In this document: positions 16,994 to 25,108 of the stretch, one piece after another
Position numbering within the stretch: the first letter of the stretch is position 1
Layout of the letters: each line of letters begins with the position of its first letter
From: a virus
Length of the DNA stretch: 47,942 bases
Virus record (IMG/VR): IMGVR_UViG_3300008114_001593
Location: 1-47,942 of that record
Reading direction: 5' to 3' (one strand)
The notes under the pieces: generated by a model
What the model saw: only the letters and a program-made list of their open reading frames with translations
What the model was told of the DNA's origin: nothing
The model's database searches: none
Translations under genes and position numbers: made by a program

Positions 16994-17616
16994 TGGAACT
17001 AACAAAACAACAACTAAAACAATTGCTTCCAAAAAATCCATACATTGACCATTGGCACCATGCCTTGGAACAATTGTTGCCAGATTATGAAATCAATACA
17101 CCACAGCGTATTGCCGCTTTCATTGCTCAATGCTCACATGAATCTGGTGGTTTCACAGCATTACAAGAAAATCTAAACTACAAGCCAGCAACTATTCGTA
17201 AGTTGTTTGGTAAATACTTCCCAACAGATGAATTAGCAAATGAATATTGCTCTAAGCCAAACAAACAAGAAGCTATTGCAAACCGCATCTATGCATCACG
17301 CATGGGTAATGGTGATGAATCATCTGGTGATGGTTACAGATACCGTGGTCGTGGTCTGATTCAATTGACTGGTAAAGATAACTATACATTCTTTGCTGGT
17401 TCACTACAAATTTCTGTAGAAGAAGCAGCCGAGTATATGGCTACATTTGAAGGAGCCGCACAGTCAGCTTGCTGGTTCTGGGAAACAAACAATCTAAACC
17501 AATGGGCTGATAAAGGTGATATTGTTACACTAACAAAACGAATCAACGGTGGCACCATTGGTCTTGATGACCGCATTAAACACTACGAACATGCACTTCA
17601 TGTTTTAGGAGTTTGA
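16993..17616 (+). CDS. endolysin, GH19 chitinase-like lysozyme
   Basis: A 207-residue glycoside hydrolase family 19 type lysozyme that cleaves peptidoglycan at lysis. Catalytic Glu50 in QCSHESGGF and second Glu59 in LQENLNY are present, then YRYRGRGLIQLTGKDNY and CWFWETNNLNQWAD, diagnostic for GH19. No signal peptide, so release should need a holin. Overlaps the o-spanin stop by one base. Confidence 0.93.
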   Translation: MELTKQQLKQLLPKNPYIDHWHHALEQLLPDYEINTPQRIAAFIAQCSHESGGFTALQENLNYKPATIRKLFGKYFPTDELANEYCSKPNKQEAIANRIYASRMGNGDESSGDGYRYRGRGLIQLTGKDNYTFFAGSLQISVEEAAEYMATFEGAAQSACWFWETNNLNQWADKGDIVTLTKRINGGTIGLDDRIKHYEHALHVLGV

Positions 17617-17617
17617 T

Positions 17618-17917
17618 ATGAATGATAGAAAATTGTTTTTTGTTGCAGTCGGCTTACTAGTATTGCCGCTTGCACTAGCATTCTTTGGTGGTGATAGATT
17701 CCGCTATCCATGCCAAGACCCAGATAACTGGGAAAAAGATATTTGTAAGATGCCAAAATGTGATGTGACAAGAACTTGTCCTGAACATATTTTTAAGGGT
17801 CAACGTGACCCTAGATTAGGACCTCCAAAAGATGGACAAACTCAAACAACTACGGCAGTGGTTCCAGCACCAGCTTGCCAAGCACCAACAACACAAGGAG
17901 CAAATTGTGGAAAATAA
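17618..17917 (+). CDS. small membrane-anchored or exported hypothetical protein
   Basis: A 99-residue protein with an N-terminal hydrophobic helix (residues 6-23) followed by a Cys-rich segment (PCQDPDNWEKDICKMPKCD, RTCPEH) and a Thr/Pro/Ala tail. Likely membrane-anchored with disulfide-rich periplasmic part. GGAG stands before the ATG. Lies in the lysis block; role unknown. Confidence 0.58.
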   Translation: MNDRKLFFVAVGLLVLPLALAFFGGDRFRYPCQDPDNWEKDICKMPKCDVTRTCPEHIFKGQRDPRLGPPKDGQTQTTTAVVPAPACQAPTTQGANCGK

Positions 17918-18404
17918 TCAAATGTATACCGAAGACCAATTAATGGCCAGATTGAAATTCTTTATTGGAATTTGCTTGGCTCTAACACTAACGGGTATTG
18001 TATTCGTTGTTCTTTACTCAATCATCTTTGTAACACAGCCATTGAATGCTATCAGCCCAATTGACCAGAAGTTTTTTGAGTTGATTATTCCTATCGCTAC
18101 ATTCTTAACTGGTACTCTATCTGGTATCATGCTGGCTGGCAATGATAAGGATGCTCAAAAAGCAGCCTTACAAGCGGCTAATAAAGGATGGGACAAACCA
18201 CCAACACCAATACAAAAAAATGAAACAACAACCAGCGCACCTTCCTTCTCTCCAGCACCTAGCGTTTCTCCAACAGTCACGAACTCGTTCGGATCACAAT
18301 CAATGGGCAGCGGAAGTAGCTTTGGAAGCGTATCTCAACCCCAAGTTGTCACAGGTTTCGGAGGCAAGCCAGCCCCAGCTCCAGCCCCTCAACCCGAACT
18401 ATAA
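17907..18404 (+). CDS. two-helix membrane protein, holin candidate
   Basis: A 165-residue protein. I chose the GTG at 17907 because AAGGAG lies 6 bases upstream; the next ATG is at 17922. Two membrane helices (about 21-46 and 60-80 from the GTG) are followed by a long Pro/Ser/Ala-rich tail. Position after the endolysin suggests a holin or an anti-holin-like membrane protein; this is inference. Confidence 0.58.
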   Translation: MENNQMYTEDQLMARLKFFIGICLALTLTGIVFVVLYSIIFVTQPLNAISPIDQKFFELIIPIATFLTGTLSGIMLAGNDKDAQKAALQAANKGWDKPPTPIQKNETTTSAPSFSPAPSVSPTVTNSFGSQSMGSGSSFGSVSQPQVVTGFGGKPAPAPAPQPEL

Positions 18405-18620
18405 ATGAACTTTATACTAAGCATGTTATCAGACGGTATCAACGATACCGTTTCCAGTAAAAGAGTTGTCACACTATTAGCATTTATAATGTGTGCGGGT
18501 GGCTTTATTGCTATGGTGTGTGGTTACCCATTAGATTCTAAAATATTTGATTCAATGATGTACATCGTGATAGCAGGCTTAGGTTTTACAGCATCGGAAA
18601 AGTTTTCTAAAAAGGAATAA
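18405..18620 (+). CDS. small holin-like protein
   Basis: A 71-residue protein with two hydrophobic helices (VTLLAFIMCAGGFIAMV and MMYIVIAGLGFTA) and a charged C-terminus, the layout of class II holins. It directly follows the previous membrane protein. Best holin candidate in the window. Confidence 0.6.
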   Translation: MNFILSMLSDGINDTVSSKRVVTLLAFIMCAGGFIAMVCGYPLDSKIFDSMMYIVIAGLGFTASEKFSKKE

Positions 18621-18623
18621 AAA

Positions 18624-18830
18624 ATGAAATCACTAGTATTATCAATCGCATTGTTATTTGGTATGACAACCGCAGTTTATGCTGAGGCTGAAAAGACCAA
18701 GGTATGTGTAGATGTTAAAGACAAAGATGGCAAGCCAGTTAAAGATGCCAAAGGCAATGTGAAACAGAATTGCAAGGAAATGAAAGTCCACAAGAAACTA
18801 GAGGGCACAGAAGTTCCTGTGAAGAAATAA
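18624..18830 (+). CDS. exported small protein
   Basis: A 68-residue protein with a clear Sec signal peptide (MKSLVLSIALLFGMTTAVYA, cleavage likely after residue 20) and a Lys/Asp-rich mature part with VCVDVKDKDGKPVKDAKG and two Cys. AAGGA precedes the ATG. Secreted into the periplasm by inference. Phage-encoded exported proteins of this size are uncommon; no function known. Confidence 0.6.
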   Translation: MKSLVLSIALLFGMTTAVYAEAEKTKVCVDVKDKDGKPVKDAKGNVKQNCKEMKVHKKLEGTEVPVKK

Positions 18831-19136
18831 ATGGCATCCACTGTAGAAAGAATTGGTATCGTTGAAACTAAGGTAGAAAACCTTAGTGAAAAGCTGGACG
18901 ATTTGAAAGTTGATGTTAAGGAAATGCATGATTGCCTTGATAAGACACGGGATGACTTGAAATCACAACTAGAAACCATGTATAATGCATCATGTGAACA
19001 ACACGCTGAGTTAGCCAAAAAGATTGGTAACTTGGAACAAATACGACAAAAAATGATGTGGATGGTAGCTGGTGCTGTTGCATTTGCAGGCATTCTTTCC
19101 GGGCATTTTGATAAAATCATTGCCTTTATTACTTGA
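18831..19136 (+). CDS. XhlA-like coiled-coil protein with C-terminal membrane helix
   Basis: A 101-residue protein: a long coiled coil (VERIGIVETKVENLSEKLDD, residues 5-75) and a single C-terminal hydrophobic helix (MVAGAVAFAGILSG). This is the layout of hemolysin XhlA-type phage lysis accessories. It closes the lysis cluster. Confidence 0.58.
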   Translation: MASTVERIGIVETKVENLSEKLDDLKVDVKEMHDCLDKTRDDLKSQLETMYNASCEQHAELAKKIGNLEQIRQKMMWMVAGAVAFAGILSGHFDKIIAFIT

Positions 19137-19161
19137 CATTTGTGCGGAGTTGTTATATAAT
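19133..19161 (+). promoter_or_regulatory. consensus sigma70 promoter (primase)
   Basis: TTGACA at 19133-19138 and TATAAT at 19156-19161 with a 17-base spacer, a perfect consensus. It lies on the last codons of the preceding gene. The primase ATG follows after only 5 bases and no Shine-Dalgarno is present, so transcription should begin at or next to the start codon. Confidence 0.85.
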
Positions 19162-19166
19162 GAGCC

Positions 19167-20192
19167 ATGCTTTCTACAGACTTAAAATTTACATTATTAA
19201 TCTCACCGCGGTTTGAGAAGTTTCAGCGCAAGTCTGATTACCTTTTCAACTGTCGGTGCCCTTTGTGTGGTGATTCACAAAAACACAAAGCAAAGATGCG
19301 CGGTTACATCTACCGCAAAGCCAATGAATTGCTTTATAAATGCCACAACTGTGGTACTGGTACAAGCATCGGCAATCTTATCAAGCAGGTAGATTCCAAT
19401 CTATACAAGGAATATATCCTTGAGCGATACAAAAGCGGTGAGATTGGCATCAACAATAATAAAGCAAAACTATTTGATATACCATCGCCACGCTTTGGTA
19501 TACTTGATGATGCTGTCTATGAAAATGCGGAGAGGTGTGATAAACTCCCTGATACGCATTTTTGTAAAATATACTTGACACGCCGCAAAGTGCCACCAGC
19601 AATGTTTGAGAAGTTATATTTCACAGCAAACTATAAAAAGTTTTGTGATGAAGTATATCCTGACCACGGCAAAGATATTGTATCCGATGCACGGTTGGTG
19701 ATACCATTCTATGATGAATGGAATTCTCTGAGTGGTGTATCTGGTCGTGCGTTGGCTAATGCAGAATACAAATTGCGTTATGTCACCATCAAGACAAACG
19801 ATAGCCCAAATAAACTAATCTATGGTCTAGATAGAATTGATTTTACAAAGCCAGTTAAGATTGTTGAGGGTCCGATTGATTCGTTGTTTTTAAGCAACTG
19901 TCTTGCATCTGGTGATTCAAGTTTATCTGTCACAGCAAAAAATATTTCAGCAGAAGAAAAAATATTAATTTTTGATAATGAACCACGCAATAAAGAAATC
20001 GTGAAGTTAATGAAAGATGCTATCAACTTAGGTCACAATGTCGTAATTTGGCCTGATAATCTCGTTGGCAAAGATATCAATGAGATGGTGATGAATGGCA
20101 TATCGCCTGATGAAATTGAAGCGATTATAAGTAATAACACATTTAAGAATATAGAAGCGCAAGCTAAATTTGTTTTTTGGAAGAAAATATAA
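19167..20192 (+). CDS. DNA primase (T4 gp61-like)
   Basis: A 341-residue primase making RNA primers at the replication fork. Zinc finger CPLCGD (Cys31, Cys34) with Cys59 and Cys62 in KCHNCG; TOPRIM motif KIVEGPIDSLFL with later IFDNE acid residues. Size fits T4 gp61. Preceded by a perfect sigma70 promoter 5 bases away and no ribosome site, which suggests leaderless translation. thyX follows and overlaps slightly in an upstream in-frame start. Confidence 0.88.
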   Translation: MLSTDLKFTLLISPRFEKFQRKSDYLFNCRCPLCGDSQKHKAKMRGYIYRKANELLYKCHNCGTGTSIGNLIKQVDSNLYKEYILERYKSGEIGINNNKAKLFDIPSPRFGILDDAVYENAERCDKLPDTHFCKIYLTRRKVPPAMFEKLYFTANYKKFCDEVYPDHGKDIVSDARLVIPFYDEWNSLSGVSGRALANAEYKLRYVTIKTNDSPNKLIYGLDRIDFTKPVKIVEGPIDSLFLSNCLASGDSSLSVTAKNISAEEKILIFDNEPRNKEIVKLMKDAINLGHNVVIWPDNLVGKDINEMVMNGISPDEIEAIISNNTFKNIEAQAKFVFWKKI

Positions 20193-20193
20193 T

Positions 20194-20874
20194 ATGAAAG
20201 TTAAGTTAGTAAGTCATAGCAAACCATCCCGTGAGATTGCAAGCGAAGGCCTTTATGATATGCAAGAGTTAATTGCATTCTGCGCCCGTGTATCCAATCC
20301 TGCAAATCAATACAATACCGATACATCTGATAAATTAATCAAGTATCTAATCAAGAATAAACATTGGAGCCCACTAGAAATGGTGTCTGTTTGTTTAGAG
20401 ATTGAAACGACTAGAGATATTGCAAGACAGATATTGAGGCATCGGTCATTTTCTTTTCAGGAGTTTAGTCAGCGATATGCAGACCCAACTAAAGATTTGG
20501 ATTTTGTATTGCGTGAAGCTAGATTGCAAGATACAAAGAATCGCCAGAACAGCATAACCACAGAAGATTTGCAGTTACAAGCATTTTGGCAACAGCAACA
20601 ACTGAGAGTTATCAATGCGGCTAAGGAAGCATACACCTGGGCTATAGATAATGGTATAGCAAAAGAGCAAGCAAGAGCGGTGCTACCAGAAGGTAATACA
20701 GTTAGTCGTTTGTATGTAAATGGAACATTAAGGTCATTCATTCATTACATTGAAGTGAGAACAGATAAGTCTACTCAAAAAGAACACAGGGAAATCGCTA
20801 TAGAAGTTTCTAAAGTTATTTCGGAAGTATTTCCTTTATCTGAACATTTTATTCATAGTGAATCAAATATCTAA
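20194..20874 (+). CDS. thyX: flavin-dependent thymidylate synthase ThyX
   Basis: A 226-residue enzyme making dTMP from dUMP with FAD and methylene-tetrahydrofolate. The ThyX motif RHRSFSFQEFSQRYA begins at residue 82 (family RHRxxSxxxxSxR). Later EQARAVLPEG and the Arg-rich active-site helix match too. ATG 20194 follows the primase stop; the earlier in-frame start at 20170 lies within primase. Serves phage DNA synthesis with the ribonucleotide reductase genes downstream. Confidence 0.95.
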   Translation: MKVKLVSHSKPSREIASEGLYDMQELIAFCARVSNPANQYNTDTSDKLIKYLIKNKHWSPLEMVSVCLEIETTRDIARQILRHRSFSFQEFSQRYADPTKDLDFVLREARLQDTKNRQNSITTEDLQLQAFWQQQQLRVINAAKEAYTWAIDNGIAKEQARAVLPEGNTVSRLYVNGTLRSFIHYIEVRTDKSTQKEHREIAIEVSKVISEVFPLSEHFIHSESNI

Positions 20875-20878
20875 TTCT

Positions 20879-20886
20879 TATAAATA
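20879..20886 (+). promoter_or_regulatory. T4-type late promoter box TATAAATA
   Basis: Exact match to the T4 late consensus in the short gap between thyX and the HNH gene, about 30 bases before the HNH ATG. It suggests the mobile gene is expressed late, apart from its neighbours. Confidence 0.55.
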
Positions 20887-20915
20887 CATTCTAGAATACA
20901 CTATAGGAGACTAGA

Positions 20916-21503
20916 ATGGGAAGAAAAAGTGTTTATAGCGTGGGTCAATTTTTTGGTAAACTTGAAGTATTGGAGATATTACCATCAAATGGCGCAGGAA
21001 GTCACGTAAATCTTAGATGTTTGTGTCATTATTGTAATAAAGAAACCATTAAATATGCGGGAAACATAAAAAAAAGAAATAGTTGTGGTTGTCAACAAAA
21101 CAATAGCTCCGAATGGAAAAATGTTGGTCCAAAAAATAAACCTTGGCAACTACCATTTGGTCATGCTGCCAGAAACGGTCTGGAGTATCAATATAAAAGA
21201 GGCGCAGCCAAAAGAAATTTAGAATATACTTTGACAATGGAAGAATTTGATGAACTTGTTATAGGAGACTGTCATTATTGTGGAACAGAAACGCCAGCGA
21301 CAGCAAGAGGTCAAGGAAAAACTAGTGGCGATTTTAAGTATACGGGAATTGATAGAATAGATTCAAAAAAAGGATATGTTAAGTATAATTGTGTATCATG
21401 TTGTTGGATATGTAACAACATGAAAGGAACAACAAATGATGAAGATTTTATAAAACATATTGAAAAAATATATAGACACAAAAAGAAGGAAAAAATGATA
21501 TGA
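20916..21503 (+). CDS. HNH homing endonuclease
   Basis: A 195-residue protein with AGGAG before its ATG. N-terminal CLCHYCNK and SCGCQQ give a zinc-binding region; the C-terminal HNH-like finger has CHYCGTETP, GIDRIDSKKGY and CCWICNNMKG, the pattern of phage free-standing HNH nucleases that cut and spread by homing. It lies between thyX and nrdA, a frequent site for such genes in T4-like phages, and overlaps the nrdA start. Confidence 0.82.
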   Translation: MGRKSVYSVGQFFGKLEVLEILPSNGAGSHVNLRCLCHYCNKETIKYAGNIKKRNSCGCQQNNSSEWKNVGPKNKPWQLPFGHAARNGLEYQYKRGAAKRNLEYTLTMEEFDELVIGDCHYCGTETPATARGQGKTSGDFKYTGIDRIDSKKGYVKYNCVSCCWICNNMKGTTNDEDFIKHIEKIYRHKKKEKMI

Positions 21504-22717
21504 ATATCGTTCACGGTATTAGGGTAGACTATTCCCGGGATAATTTGTTTGATGAACTTGGAATAAAACGATTAAAAGAAAGTTACATGAAAGATGAAGA
21601 AGTCTCGCCTCAAGAAAGATTTGCTTTCGTTTCTAGGGCTTTTGGATCAGACAACGAACATGCCCAAAGACTTTATGACTATTCTTCAAGACATTGGTTG
21701 TCTTATTCTACTCCTATTCTCAGCTTTGGGCGTTCTAAGCGTGGCCTTCCTATATCATGCTTCTTACCTTATCTACATGATAGCGCAGAAGGCTTGGTTG
21801 ATTGTCTATCGGAAGTAAATTGGTTGTCTATGTTAGGTGGAGGTATTGGAATTGGTCTTGGTATTCGTTCTGCTGATGATAAATCTACTGGCATTATGCC
21901 TCATCTTCGCACTTATGATGCATCCTCACTCGCTTACCGCCAAGGGCGGACTCGCCGCGGTAGTTATGCTACTTACTTGGATATCTCTCATCCCGATATT
22001 CTCATATTTCTTGAAATGAGAAAGCCAACAGGCGACCAGAATATGCGTTGCTTGAATCTGCACCAAGGTATCAATATTACCGATGACTTCATGCAGTTGA
22101 TTGAAAAATCTATGCTTGATCCACATGCTGATGATACATGGGAACTAAAAGATCCACACAGCGGTGAAGTGCGTGATACAATACCAGCAAGAGAATTGTG
22201 GCAAAGAATTCTTGAAGCACGAATGCTAACTGGTGAACCATACCTACATTTCATTGACACAAGCAATCGTGCTATGCCACAGTTTCAGAAAGATTTGGGA
22301 TTGAGCATTAGACAAAGTAATTTGTGTAGTGAGATTATTCTGCCAACAGATAAAGAGCGAACAGCAGTATGTTGCCTATCATCTGTAAATTTGGAGTACT
22401 ATGATGAATGGAAAAATGATGCCCTATTCCTTAAGGACATTGCTGAAATGCTTGATAATGTTCTGGAGTATTTTATTGTTAATGCACCTGATACCATTTC
22501 CAGGGCTAAGTACTCTGCTAGCCGTGAGCGTTCTATTGGCATTGGTGCCTTAGGCTTCCATGCATTCCTACAGAAAAGTAACATTGCATTTGAAGGTGTC
22601 ATGGCTAAAGTTATGAACAACCAAATGTTCAAACATATTAAGGAGAAACTTGATGAAGCGAATCTTCAATTGGGCTCTGAGCGAGGCAGTCCTCCTGATT
22701 GTGATGGTACTGGATAA
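21500..22717 (+). CDS. nrdA: ribonucleotide reductase alpha subunit, N-terminal fragment (interrupted)
   Basis: The first 405 residues of a class Ia/II-like reductase large subunit. Active-site elements present: Cys87 (first redox Cys), NLCSEI with Asn274, Cys276, Glu278, and the Cys291/292 site. It stops directly after GSERGSPPDCDGTG, where family members continue into the phosphate-binding segment (pattern APTATSSIIxGNTSPSIEP). That segment of roughly 50 residues is absent, and the reading frame shifts into the C-terminal piece. ATG 21500 has AAGGA upstream. Likely inactive unless the missing piece is supplied from elsewhere. Confidence 0.85.
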   Translation: MNIVHGIRVDYSRDNLFDELGIKRLKESYMKDEEVSPQERFAFVSRAFGSDNEHAQRLYDYSSRHWLSYSTPILSFGRSKRGLPISCFLPYLHDSAEGLVDCLSEVNWLSMLGGGIGIGLGIRSADDKSTGIMPHLRTYDASSLAYRQGRTRRGSYATYLDISHPDILIFLEMRKPTGDQNMRCLNLHQGINITDDFMQLIEKSMLDPHADDTWELKDPHSGEVRDTIPARELWQRILEARMLTGEPYLHFIDTSNRAMPQFQKDLGLSIRQSNLCSEIILPTDKERTAVCCLSSVNLEYYDEWKNDALFLKDIAEMLDNVLEYFIVNAPDTISRAKYSASRERSIGIGALGFHAFLQKSNIAFEGVMAKVMNNQMFKHIKEKLDEANLQLGSERGSPPDCDGTG

Positions 22718-23159
22718 AATTATCATTAAATTTTTACAACATGGTGATCCAGAACAAGCAGTTGACCAAGCAGAAGTTGATGAAATATGGTCTTCAATCA
22801 TTGCAAACGATGGCTCAGTACAACATCTATCATGGATGGATGAAAATACAAAAGAGGTGTTCAAGACTTCAATGGAGATTGACCAGCGTTGGGTTGTTGA
22901 ACACGCCGCAGATAGACAGCATTACATTGACCAAGCACAGTCATTGAATCTATTCTTTAGACCAGATGTAAATGTTAAGTACCTCCATGCTTGCTACTTC
23001 CTAGCATGGAAGAAAGGCCTCAAGACATTGTACTATTGCCGTAGTGAGAAATTGGCTAAGGCTGACAAAGTATCAAAACGAATTGAGCGTGATGTTATCA
23101 AAGAAATTGACATGACACAAATTGCACAGGGCAACGAATGTTTAGCATGTGAAGGATGA
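22653..23159 (+). CDS. nrdA: ribonucleotide reductase alpha subunit, C-terminal fragment
   Basis: A 168-residue ORF overlapping the N-terminal fragment by 65 bases. From about residue 20 it matches the end of NrdA: VLDKIIIKFL, EIWSSIIANDGSVQHL, IDQRWVVEHAADRQHYIDQ, LKTLYYCRSEKLAKAD, and the redox tail NECLACEG. The first 18 residues are out-of-frame NrdA. A good Shine-Dalgarno AAGGAGA stands before its ATG, so it can be translated alone. Compare the split nrdA of phage Aeh1, which is functional; here an internal block is lost, so function is doubtful. Confidence 0.82.
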   Translation: MKRIFNWALSEAVLLIVMVLDKIIIKFLQHGDPEQAVDQAEVDEIWSSIIANDGSVQHLSWMDENTKEVFKTSMEIDQRWVVEHAADRQHYIDQAQSLNLFFRPDVNVKYLHACYFLAWKKGLKTLYYCRSEKLAKADKVSKRIERDVIKEIDMTQIAQGNECLACEG

Positions 23160-23160
23160 T

Positions 23161-23673
23161 ATGAATAGAAGACCTCTACATTTTATTACCCGTGAGAAAG
23201 AATGGGAACTGATACAAAGATTAGAAACGATTGTAGATAGTTACGATTTTGATCCAAAAACAACTGCGGTAATAATGGCAAGTCCTGATTATTCAGCAAC
23301 AGTAGCCATGCACTTAGCACATGCATGGTCACGCAAAGGAGAAATGCTTCCAATTATTCCAGTTGATGTGGCTTATCCAAACGAATCTGTTACGCCTTAC
23401 ATTGATAAAATGACAATGCAAGCAGGAGATATCAGACAATATGAAAATCTTGTATTGGTAGAAGCTGGAATTATTCGCGGTGGTAATTGGACCTGGATGT
23501 TGAGTGTTCTTAATTTGTGGGGATACAATAGAACAAATATCACACTGGTTGCTATGTGTGAGAATATTCATAGCAAAGTTAAGTCCGATTATGTTGCTGA
23601 ATATTATGATGATGAAAAAGAAGAATTGATGTTTTACTTTGAAAAGTTTAATAAAAACTGGGCAGTTAGATAA
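23161..23673 (+). CDS. hypothetical protein, possible phosphoribosyltransferase-like fold
   Basis: A 170-residue protein with AAGGA 5 bases before its ATG, chosen over the GTG at 23149. It holds TAVIMASPDYSATVAMHLAH and ENLVLVEAGIIRGGNWTW, a strand-loop pattern reminiscent of type I phosphoribosyltransferases, but the key Asp pair is not clear. Located between reductase and exported nuclease genes. Function unknown. Confidence 0.55.
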   Translation: MNRRPLHFITREKEWELIQRLETIVDSYDFDPKTTAVIMASPDYSATVAMHLAHAWSRKGEMLPIIPVDVAYPNESVTPYIDKMTMQAGDIRQYENLVLVEAGIIRGGNWTWMLSVLNLWGYNRTNITLVAMCENIHSKVKSDYVAEYYDDEKEELMFYFEKFNKNWAVR

Positions 23674-23693
23674 CCACAAAAATAAAGGAAAAA

Positions 23694-24134
23694 ATGAAAA
23701 AAATAATTATAAGCGTAATGGCTATGCTATCAATCGTAGCATTTGCTCAAGGTAAACAGAAAGATGGAGTAATCTATGATGCGGTCATCACCAGAGTTAT
23801 TGATGGTGATACTGTAGCATTTCAAGCACCATTTCTACCTGCACCATTAAAGCAGGAACTATCCATTCGTGTGTTCGGTGTTGATACACCAGAAAAGGGA
23901 CACAGAGCGCAATGCCCAAGCGAGGATCAAAGAGGTCAGGCTGCATCGGCATTTACCAAAGCACAAATCAATGCATCAACCAAGCGTCAGGTCATTCTGA
24001 TGGACTGGGACAAATATGGTGGGCGTGTGTTGGGTGATGTTGTTCTTGATGGTAAGAGTTTAAGACAGATGTTAATAGCAAACGGTTTTGCCCGTGAATA
24101 CTACGGTGAAGCCAAACAAAGTTGGTGCAATTAA
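23694..24134 (+). CDS. exported thermonuclease-like nuclease (SNase fold)
   Basis: A 146-residue protein with a Sec signal peptide (residues 1 to about 18, ending AFA). The mature part has VIDGDTVAF with Asp37 and Asp39, Arg59 and Glu67 in RVFGVDTPE, and Arg111 in YGGRVLGDV; the Arg-8-Glu spacing equals that of staphylococcal nuclease. So it should cut DNA and RNA in the periplasm or outside. In a phage it may salvage nucleotides or destroy incoming DNA of competitors; this is inference. Confidence 0.85.
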   Translation: MKKIIISVMAMLSIVAFAQGKQKDGVIYDAVITRVIDGDTVAFQAPFLPAPLKQELSIRVFGVDTPEKGHRAQCPSEDQRGQAASAFTKAQINASTKRQVILMDWDKYGGRVLGDVVLDGKSLRQMLIANGFAREYYGEAKQSWCN

Positions 24135-24135
24135 A

Positions 24136-24381
24136 ATGAGAAAAATTATTAGATTTACGGCTGAATGGTGCCAGCCCTGCAAGACACTATCAAAACAATT
24201 GGAAACAATGGAGTTAAATCTTCCTATTGATGTAATTGATATTGACAAAGACCCAGAGATTGCAATAGAATATGGCATTCGGTCAGTACCAACACTTGTG
24301 CTTATGGAAGACAATGAAGTCAAAAGCAAAATCGTTGGGCTAAAAGCACCGCATGAAATTAGAGAATGGGCCACAGCATGA
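24136..24381 (+). CDS. thioredoxin
   Basis: An 81-residue thioredoxin, shorter than cellular ones (about 105). Active site WCQPCK (Cys14, Cys17 region), the cis-Pro segment RSVPTLVL and a final helix. Electron donor for ribonucleotide reductase is the expected role. An in-frame ATG at 24088 would add 16 residues that overlap the nuclease gene; the shorter start fits the family. Confidence 0.88.
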   Translation: MRKIIRFTAEWCQPCKTLSKQLETMELNLPIDVIDIDKDPEIAIEYGIRSVPTLVLMEDNEVKSKIVGLKAPHEIREWATA

Positions 24382-24452
24382 TTAAGAGAGTAATCTCTTG
24401 GCTAATTAAAAAAATTAAGAAACCAAAAACCAACGACAAATTTATTTACTGA
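24378..24452 (+). CDS. candidate 24-residue basic peptide
   Basis: A tiny ORF coupled by overlap to thioredoxin (ATGA) and to the next gene (TGATG). The product MIKRVISWLIKKIKKPK... is an amphipathic cationic helix that could bind membrane. It may be a real coupled microprotein or only a spacer that keeps ribosomes running between genes. Confidence 0.35.
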   Translation: MIKRVISWLIKKIKKPKTNDKFIY

Positions 24453-25108
24453 TGATAATTGCTTTTGGTGATAGTTTTACTTACGGATTCAATTTCAATG
24501 AGAGTGAGAGATTAAACAATGTTTATCCAACATTACTCGGAAAGAAATTGAATCAGCCTGTTTTAAATACAGCATTACCCGGAGCAAGTAACTGGCGTAT
24601 AGCTAGGATGATTCAGTCCATGAATATTACAAAAGATGATATTGTAATTATTTCATGGACCGAACCAACTAGATTTGAGTTAGGTGTTAACAAACGACAT
24701 TATGTGCCACCAATTAAGGAGAATAGAATTGGTGATTTGAATGAGACTGAGGGTGACTTGATAACTAAAAGATTCTTTATTCAACTTACGGATAGAACTA
24801 CCGATAAAGACGCAAAGAAAATAAACGAATTAGTCTATTCAGAATTCAATAATGAAAAATGGTTCCAAGAAATGTTTAAGGTGATGTACAATAGTTGCAT
24901 TCAAGTGTTAGAAAAGTCTGGTTGCAAATGGTTAATGTTTAATGCATGGATTAAACAAGCTGATGGTGAGTATCATAAGAATTATGTTTACAGTAATACT
25001 ACCATGAGTGGCATAATACAAAAAAATACTCCAGGATATTGGACTAAACAAGAACATGAAAAAGTTTCTAATACTTTGATAAATTGTTTGGATGAATTGT
25101 ATGGTTAG
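24452..25108 (+). CDS. SGNH/GDSL-family hydrolase-like protein
   Basis: A 218-residue protein starting MIIAFGDSFTYGFNFN, the block I GDS motif with nucleophile Ser8. Family blocks continue with LNTALPGASN and a C-terminal TKQEHEKVSN carrying a His, as in SGNH esterases acting on acyl or acetyl groups of glycans. No signal peptide. It overlaps a carbamoyltransferase-like gene, suggesting decoration of a polysaccharide. Confidence 0.72.
   Translation: MIIAFGDSFTYGFNFNESERLNNVYPTLLGKKLNQPVLNTALPGASNWRIARMIQSMNITKDDIVIISWTEPTRFELGVNKRHYVPPIKENRIGDLNETEGDLITKRFFIQLTDRTTDKDAKKINELVYSEFNNEKWFQEMFKVMYNSCIQVLEKSGCKWLMFNAWIKQADGEYHKNYVYSNTTMSGIIQKNTPGYWTKQEHEKVSNTLINCLDELYG

Noticed and set aside
18142-18408. 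88-residue + ORF in the tail of the holin candidate
   Set aside because: Gln/His/Lys-rich readout of Pro/Ser codons, no Shine-Dalgarno; shadow of the 17907 gene.
22690-22760. group I intron or intein at the nrdA break
   Set aside because: Only tens of bases separate the two coding parts and they lack part of NrdA, so no intron or intein can be present. A past one is possible but cannot be shown.
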